Positions 60,071-64,000 of a stretch of DNA of 64,000 nt are shown here, in pieces. The notes under the pieces are model-generated. The model ran no database searches. It saw only the letters and a program-made list of their open reading frames with translations, and was not told the origin of the DNA. The position numbers and the translations under genes were made by a program. The stretch lies in assembly GCF_030143245.1 (NCBI RefSeq), contig NZ_JARJNS010000006.1:62001-126000 (forward strand), read 5' to 3'. The stretch is from Rhabdaerophilum sp. SD176. Its GTDB lineage: Bacteria > Pseudomonadota > Alphaproteobacteria > Rhizobiales > Beijerinckiaceae. Numbering within the stretch: the stretch's first letter is position 1; each line of letters begins with the position of its first letter.

Positions 60071-60810
60071 AGATCCTGCTGCTCAACCCCAACATGACGG
60101 AAGCCGTGACCGAACGGCTGGCCGGAGCGGCCCGGCCGGTGCTTTCGCCCGGCACGCAGCTCGAGACGGCGACGGCGCCGTGCGGCTTCCCCTATATTTC
60201 CAGCCGGGCGGAAGCACAGGTTGCCGGCGCGATCGCCCTCGAGATGCTGGCCGAACGGCAAGGCACTTTCGATGCGGCGATCATCGCCGCTTTCGGCGAT
60301 CCCGGCCTGTTCGGGGCCCGGGAATTGTTCGATGCGCCTGTCATCGGCATGTCGGAAGCGGCGATGCTCACCGCCTGCATGCTCGGCAAAAGGTTCGGTA
60401 TTGTCAGCTTCGCGGCCCAGATGGGTCCGTGGTACGAGGAATGCGTCGAGAGCCATGGGCTTGTGCCACGCTGTGCGGGCGTGTTCTGCCTCCGGGAGGC
60501 CTTCACCTCGATCACCGATGTCGCCGCCGAGAAGCAGGAGGCATTGGTCGCACTGGCCGGCGAGGCCGTGGCGAAGGGCGCGGATGTGATCATCCTCGCC
60601 GGAGCGCCGCTGGCCGGGCTGGCGCGCGAGGTCGCGACGCTCATTCCCGTGCCGCTCGTCGATCAGGTGCAGGCGGCGGTCCGGCAGGCCGAGACGCTCG
60701 TGGCCCTGGCACCGCACAAGGCAAGCGCAGGCGGTTTCCGCAGGCCGGGTGCCAAGCCAACCAGCGGCCTGAGCCCGGCCCTTGCGGCGCGCTTCGAGCA
60801 TAATGACTGA
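60067..60810 (+). CDS. Asp/Glu/hydantoin racemase-fold protein lacking the usual catalytic cysteines
   Basis: This 247-residue protein clearly has the HyuE/allantoin-racemase fold (MKILLLNPNMTEAVTERL; FGDPGLFGARELFDAPVIGMSEAAM). The first catalytic Cys, normally in the ACFGDP motif, is Ala75 (IIAAFGDPG). The second, normally in LGCAGM, is replaced in IILAGAPLAG (about 176-184). The two-Cys racemase mechanism therefore seems impossible. It could be a divergent lyase, isomerase or binding protein. It overlaps the amidase stop and precedes the hydantoinase by 18 bp. Confidence 0.8.
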   Translation: MKILLLNPNMTEAVTERLAGAARPVLSPGTQLETATAPCGFPYISSRAEAQVAGAIALEMLAERQGTFDAAIIAAFGDPGLFGARELFDAPVIGMSEAAMLTACMLGKRFGIVSFAAQMGPWYEECVESHGLVPRCAGVFCLREAFTSITDVAAEKQEALVALAGEAVAKGADVIILAGAPLAGLAREVATLIPVPLVDQVQAAVRQAETLVALAPHKASAGGFRRPGAKPTSGLSPALAARFEHND

Positions 60811-60828
60811 CGGACCGAGGAGGACAGA

Positions 60829-62244
60829 ATGGCCGAATTCGACCTAGCCATCCGCAATGGCACCGTGGTGACCGCATCCGACACGATCCGATGCGATATC
60901 GGTGTGCGCGGCGGCCGGATCGTCCAGCTGGCCGAGGCGATAACCGGCGCTGCGCGCGAAATTGATGCCAGCGGGCTGATGGTGCTGCCAGGCGGGATCG
61001 ACAGCCATGTCCATCTCGATCAGGATTCCGGCCCCGAAATCCGGATGGCAGACGGTTTCGAGAGCGGCACCCGCGCGGCTGCCGCCGGCGGCACGACGAC
61101 CGTGATCGCCTTCGCGAAGCAGAAGAAGGGGACGTCGCTGCGTGCCTGCGTCGAGGCCTATCACAAGAAGGCCGAGGGCAAGGCGCTGATCGATTACGGG
61201 TTTCACCTGATCGTTTCCGATCCGACGCCCAGCGTTCTCAACCAGGAATTGCCGGCTTTGTTCGGCGATGGCTGCACCTCGTTCAAGGTCTTCATGACCT
61301 ATGACGATCTGGTGCTCAACGACCGCCAGTTGCTGGATGTCTTCGCCGTGGCCCGCCGCGAACAGGCGCTGGTGATGGTCCATGCCGAGGGCTACGACAC
61401 GATCAAGTATCTCACCGAGAAACTGGAAAGCGAGGGCAAGACCGCGCCCTATTTCCATGCCGTTTCCCGGCCGCAACTGATCGAGCGTGAGGCGACACAC
61501 CGCGCGATCAGCCATGCCGAACTGATCGACGTGCCGATCATGATCGTCCATGTCTCCGGGCGCGAGCCGATGGAGCAGATCCGCTGGGCGCGGCAGCGCG
61601 GGCTCAAGGTCTATGCCGAGACCTGCCCGCAATACATTTCGCTGACGGCCGATGACCTGAAAGGCGAGAACCTCGAGGGCGGCAAATATGTCTGCTCGCC
61701 ACCGCCGCGTGACGAGGACAGCTGGAACGCGATCTGGGAGGGTCTGAAAGACGGAACCTTCCAGGTCTTCTCCTCGGATCATTGCCCGTTCTTCTATGAC
61801 AGTACGGCCGGCAAGCTGCATCCCAAGGCGGCACAATCCTTCCGATATGTGCCGAACGGCATTCCCGGAATCGAGACGCGGATGATGATCCTGTGGTCGG
61901 AGGGCGTGGCCAGAGGGCGGATCAGCCCGAACGAATTCGTGGCGCTGACAGCAACCAACCATGCCCGGATCTACGGCCTGTACCCCCGCAAGGGGACAAT
62001 CGCTGTCGGGGCTGATGCCGATCTCGTTCTGTGGGATCCGAACCGAAAGGAAACCATCCGGCAGGAGGCCCTGCATCACGGCTCGGATTATACGCCTTGG
62101 GAAGGGTTCGCCGTGACCGGCTGGCCTGTCATGACCATTGCCGGCGGGCGGATCGTCGTGGAGGAGGGAAAGGTGCTGGGCCAGCCAGGCGATGGCAGCT
62201 TCCTGCGCCGCGATATCTCTCCCTATGCAAGAGCCGGGGGCTGA
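60829..62244 (+). CDS. Dihydropyrimidinase / D-hydantoinase family cyclic amidohydrolase
   Basis: This 471-residue enzyme opens cyclic amides such as hydantoins or dihydropyrimidines. The binuclear metal site is complete: HxH in GIDSHVHLDQD, the carboxylated Lys in TSFKVFMTY, His in LVMVHAEG, His in IVHVSG and Asp in VFSSDHCPF. GGACAG precedes the ATG. It is the last plus-strand gene of the operon and is convergent with the HpxZ/AtzH-like gene (9 bp). It is the strongest indication that the operon degrades a cyclic ureide. Confidence 0.92.
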   Translation: MAEFDLAIRNGTVVTASDTIRCDIGVRGGRIVQLAEAITGAAREIDASGLMVLPGGIDSHVHLDQDSGPEIRMADGFESGTRAAAAGGTTTVIAFAKQKKGTSLRACVEAYHKKAEGKALIDYGFHLIVSDPTPSVLNQELPALFGDGCTSFKVFMTYDDLVLNDRQLLDVFAVARREQALVMVHAEGYDTIKYLTEKLESEGKTAPYFHAVSRPQLIEREATHRAISHAELIDVPIMIVHVSGREPMEQIRWARQRGLKVYAETCPQYISLTADDLKGENLEGGKYVCSPPPRDEDSWNAIWEGLKDGTFQVFSSDHCPFFYDSTAGKLHPKAAQSFRYVPNGIPGIETRMMILWSEGVARGRISPNEFVALTATNHARIYGLYPRKGTIAVGADADLVLWDPNRKETIRQEALHHGSDYTPWEGFAVTGWPVMTIAGGRIVVEEGKVLGQPGDGSFLRRDISPYARAGG

Positions 62245-62253
62245 ACTCGGCCG

Positions 62254-62640
62254 TCAGCCTGCCTCGGCGATAACGCTGACATGCGCCGCCGCCACCTTCC
62301 AGCCTTCCGGCGTGCGGACCCAGACCTGGCTTTGCCGCCCGACCTTGCCGGGCTGGTTGTCGCGGTAGAAGAGCGTCCAGGCCGTCGCGCAATCCCGGCC
62401 ATAGGTGGTGATCACCGTCCGGTCCAGCCGACGCGCCAACCCGACGGAAGGGCGTGCCGCGCGGAAGGCCGCGATCTCGGCATAACCATAGAGGTTCTCC
62501 GTGGCGCCGAAGCGGATCGTCGTGTCCCTGTCGAGGAACAGCGCATCGAGCGTTTCGACATCGTTCGTCACGAGCGCGGTTTCATAGCGCGCGAAGACGG
62601 CCTCAACCTCGGCGAGCACGTCGGGGATGTTGATTTCCAT
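62254..62640 (-). CDS. hpxZ: HpxZ/AtzH-like (DUF3225) NTF2-fold protein
   Basis: This 128-residue protein of the SnoaL/NTF2-like fold has the pattern of the oxalurate-catabolism protein HpxZ and of AtzH (NDVETLDALFLDRDTTIRFGATENLYGYAEIAAFR; QSQVWVRTPEGWKVAAAHVS). HpxZ belongs to allantoin/oxalurate gene sets and AtzH to cyanuric acid degradation, which supports a ureide role for the locus. It is on the opposite strand to the operon, so it may be expressed separately. Confidence 0.75.
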   Translation of the reverse strand: MEINIPDVLAEVEAVFARYETALVTNDVETLDALFLDRDTTIRFGATENLYGYAEIAAFRAARPSVGLARRLDRTVITTYGRDCATAWTLFYRDNQPGKVGRQSQVWVRTPEGWKVAAAHVSVIAEAG

Positions 62641-62708
62641 GGTCCCTTTCCAGTCCTGCTGTCAGGCCTGGACAGGCAATGGCCGTGCCACCCTGCCCTG
62701 CGCCCCGG

Positions 62709-63320
62709 TCAGGAAAAGGCGTAACCCTGAACGATGCGCACCACATCGGCCAGGTTGCGCGCCTTGAGCTTCTGCATGCCCCATGCGCGATGGCCCTCGA
62801 CAGTACGCGGGCTGATGTTGATTTTCAGTGCGATTTCCTTCGTGCTGTATCCCTCGGCAGCCAGTACGAGCACCTGACGCTGGCGGGGCGGAAGCGCCTC
62901 GAACTGTTCGCGCATGGCCAACCGGGCCAGTTCGGCCGCCCTGCGGTCCCGCGTGGCGGCGATTGCGTCGTGGATCAAGGCGAGAAGGCCCGCCTCGTTG
63001 AACGGCTTCTCGAGAAAATCATGGGCGCCCTGCTTCAGGGCCGAAACCGCCATCGCCACATCGCCATGGCCGGTAATAACAATGACCGGCGGCGCGGCCG
63101 GGTGGGCGGTGACATGGCGGACGACATCAAGGCCGGACTGGCCTGGCATCCGCACATCCGTCACGATGCAATCGAGTTGGAGCCCCTTGTCGAAGCGATA
63201 GAGGAATGTCTCCGCATCGACGAAGCACAATGTCTCCATGCCGCCCTGCGCGAAGAACATCGACAGCGAATCCAGAACGGCGGGATCATCATCCAGCAAG
63301 GCGAGGCGTGCCCTTTCCAT
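62709..63320 (-). CDS. FixJ/NarL-type response regulator
   Basis: This 203-residue regulator has a receiver domain (residues 1-120) with the acidic pocket LLDDDPAV, the phospho-acceptor Asp in CIVTDVRMPG, Thr in VITGHGD and Lys in FLEKPF. The LuxR-type HTH at about 140-200 reads PPRQRQVLVLAAEGYSTKEIALKINISPRTVEGHR. It is encoded 17 bp downstream of the histidine kinase, so the two form a two-component system. Targets are unknown. Confidence 0.93.
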   Translation of the reverse strand: MERARLALLDDDPAVLDSLSMFFAQGGMETLCFVDAETFLYRFDKGLQLDCIVTDVRMPGQSGLDVVRHVTAHPAAPPVIVITGHGDVAMAVSALKQGAHDFLEKPFNEAGLLALIHDAIAATRDRRAAELARLAMREQFEALPPRQRQVLVLAAEGYSTKEIALKINISPRTVEGHRAWGMQKLKARNLADVVRIVQGYAFS

Positions 63321-63337
63321 CCTCTCTCTCCTTCTTT

Positions 63338-64000
63338 TCAGCCGGCCGGCAGGGACACGACAATCCGCGCGCCTACCGTGCCGTTGCCGAGTCGCAGCAA
63401 ACCGTCATGAGCCTCGACAATTGTGCGGCTCAATGCAAGCCCGACGCCGATTCCCGTCTCTTTCGTCGAGAAGAACGGAATCGGCACGCCGTTGATCAGC
63501 TCCACTGGAAGGCCGGGCCCGCTATCCGACACAATGGCATCGACAAGGCCGTCACGCGGGGGCAGCACCTCGATGCCGATCTGCCCCCCGGATTCCATGG
63601 CCTGCGCGGCATTCTGGATCAGATTCACGAAGACCTGTTCGATCTGGAGCTGGTCGGCCATGACCAGCGGAACCGGGTTTGGCAGGCGGAGCTTGCAGGA
63701 GATGCCCTTTGCCGTGAGGTCTCCGAGGCACAGCGAACGGGCATTTGCGATGATCTCGCCAAGGTCATGCGGCCGTTGCAGGGTTGTGTCGAGCTTGAAC
63801 AGAGCACGAAGCCGCCGCACCACATCGCCGGCCCGCGTGATCTGCCCGCTCGATTTCTCCGCCGCCCGCCGGGCATCCTCGATATTCAGCGCGCTTTCCG
63901 CCAGCGCGCTTGTTACCAGCCGGGAATAGGTGCCGGCAGCCATCAGGGGCTGGTTGATCTCATGCGCGATCGACGAAGCGAGCTGCCCCATGCTGGCGAT
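63338..64000 (-). CDS. Sensor histidine kinase (C-terminal part, cut by window edge)
   Basis: Only the catalytic core is in the window. It shows the phospho-acceptor H-box SSIAHEINQPLMAAGTYSRL, the N-box QVFVNLIQNAAQAM, the G1 box VSDSGPGLP and the G2 box STKETGIGVGLALSRTIVEAHDG. This HWE/FixL-like core suits partnership with the FixJ-type regulator downstream. The sensor domain lies beyond the right edge, so the signal cannot be read. Confidence 0.92.
   Translation of the reverse strand: MASMGQLASSIAHEINQPLMAAGTYSRLVTSALAESALNIEDARRAAEKSSGQITRAGDVVRRLRALFKLDTTLQRPHDLGEIIANARSLCLGDLTAKGISCKLRLPNPVPLVMADQLQIEQVFVNLIQNAAQAMESGGQIGIEVLPPRDGLVDAIVSDSGPGLPVELINGVPIPFFSTKETGIGVGLALSRTIVEAHDGLLRLGNGTVGARIVVSLPAG

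Overview
The window is a GC-rich, densely coded bacterial chromosome segment. Several traits point to an alphaproteobacterium, most likely Hyphomicrobiales (Rhizobiales): many TRAP and tripartite tricarboxylate transporters, FCD-type GntR regulators, a rhizobial NdvB/NdvC-type beta-glucan pair, and a DevBCA exporter. This placement is an inference from gene content. I see no rRNA, tRNA, CRISPR array, insertion sequence or phage gene. The first and last genes are cut by the window edges.

Layout. 0-3.3 kb: the end of a type I secretion ABC protein, its membrane fusion partner and a LapG-type periplasmic cysteine protease (adhesin export and release). 3.3-8.7 kb: NAD(P)HX repair enzyme, a TetR regulator and a divergent DevBCA-type exporter with two matching operator palindromes between them. 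8.7-12 kb: tungstate-type ABC transporter (tupBCA) and a divergent HTH-PBP regulator. 12-18.7 kb: an eight-gene sugar-acid operon (aldolase, GntR, TRAP transporter, aldo/keto reductase, lactonase-like hydrolase, FucU mutarotase) that fits the non-phosphorylating L-fucose route but lacks the dehydratase. 18.9-23.7 kb: convergent beta-1,3-glucan genes (GH17 membrane enzyme; GH17-GT2 synthase) and a small membrane protein. 24.2-27.4 kb: an operon with a Tat-exported FAD oxidase and three small or unknown proteins.

27.6-41.9 kb is one large carboxylate or sugar-acid catabolic region: PdxA-like dehydrogenase, TctCBA, SAF-domain oxidoreductase, GntR regulator, a seven-gene operon (hydrolase, HIBADH-type dehydrogenase, TRAP, CoA-transferase, enoyl-CoA hydratase) and a DapA-superfamily dehydratase. 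A 13-bp palindrome, consensus GTATGCNGCATAC, occurs in all four relevant promoters and probably makes the region one GntR regulon.

41.9-49.4 kb holds the least familiar part. A TMEM43-like membrane protein stands beside an operon of a class III nucleotide cyclase with a TPR tail, a PAP2/vanadium-haloperoxidase-fold protein beginning with sixteen perfect Asn-Gly-Leu triplets, and a subtilisin-like protease. A Crp/Fnr regulator follows convergently, and a Crp-spaced palindrome lies upstream of the cyclase. I regard this as the best candidate for an undescribed system. 49.4-53.7 kb: GntP-like permease, secreted GH5 glycosidase and a polytopic membrane protein. 53.8-62.6 kb: an operon behind a sigma-54-like promoter, with a polyamine-type ABC importer and PuuE-like, amidase, racemase-fold, hydantoinase and (convergent) HpxZ/AtzH-like genes, which looks like nitrogen scavenging from ureides or hydantoins. 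62.7-64 kb: a FixJ-type response regulator and a truncated histidine kinase.
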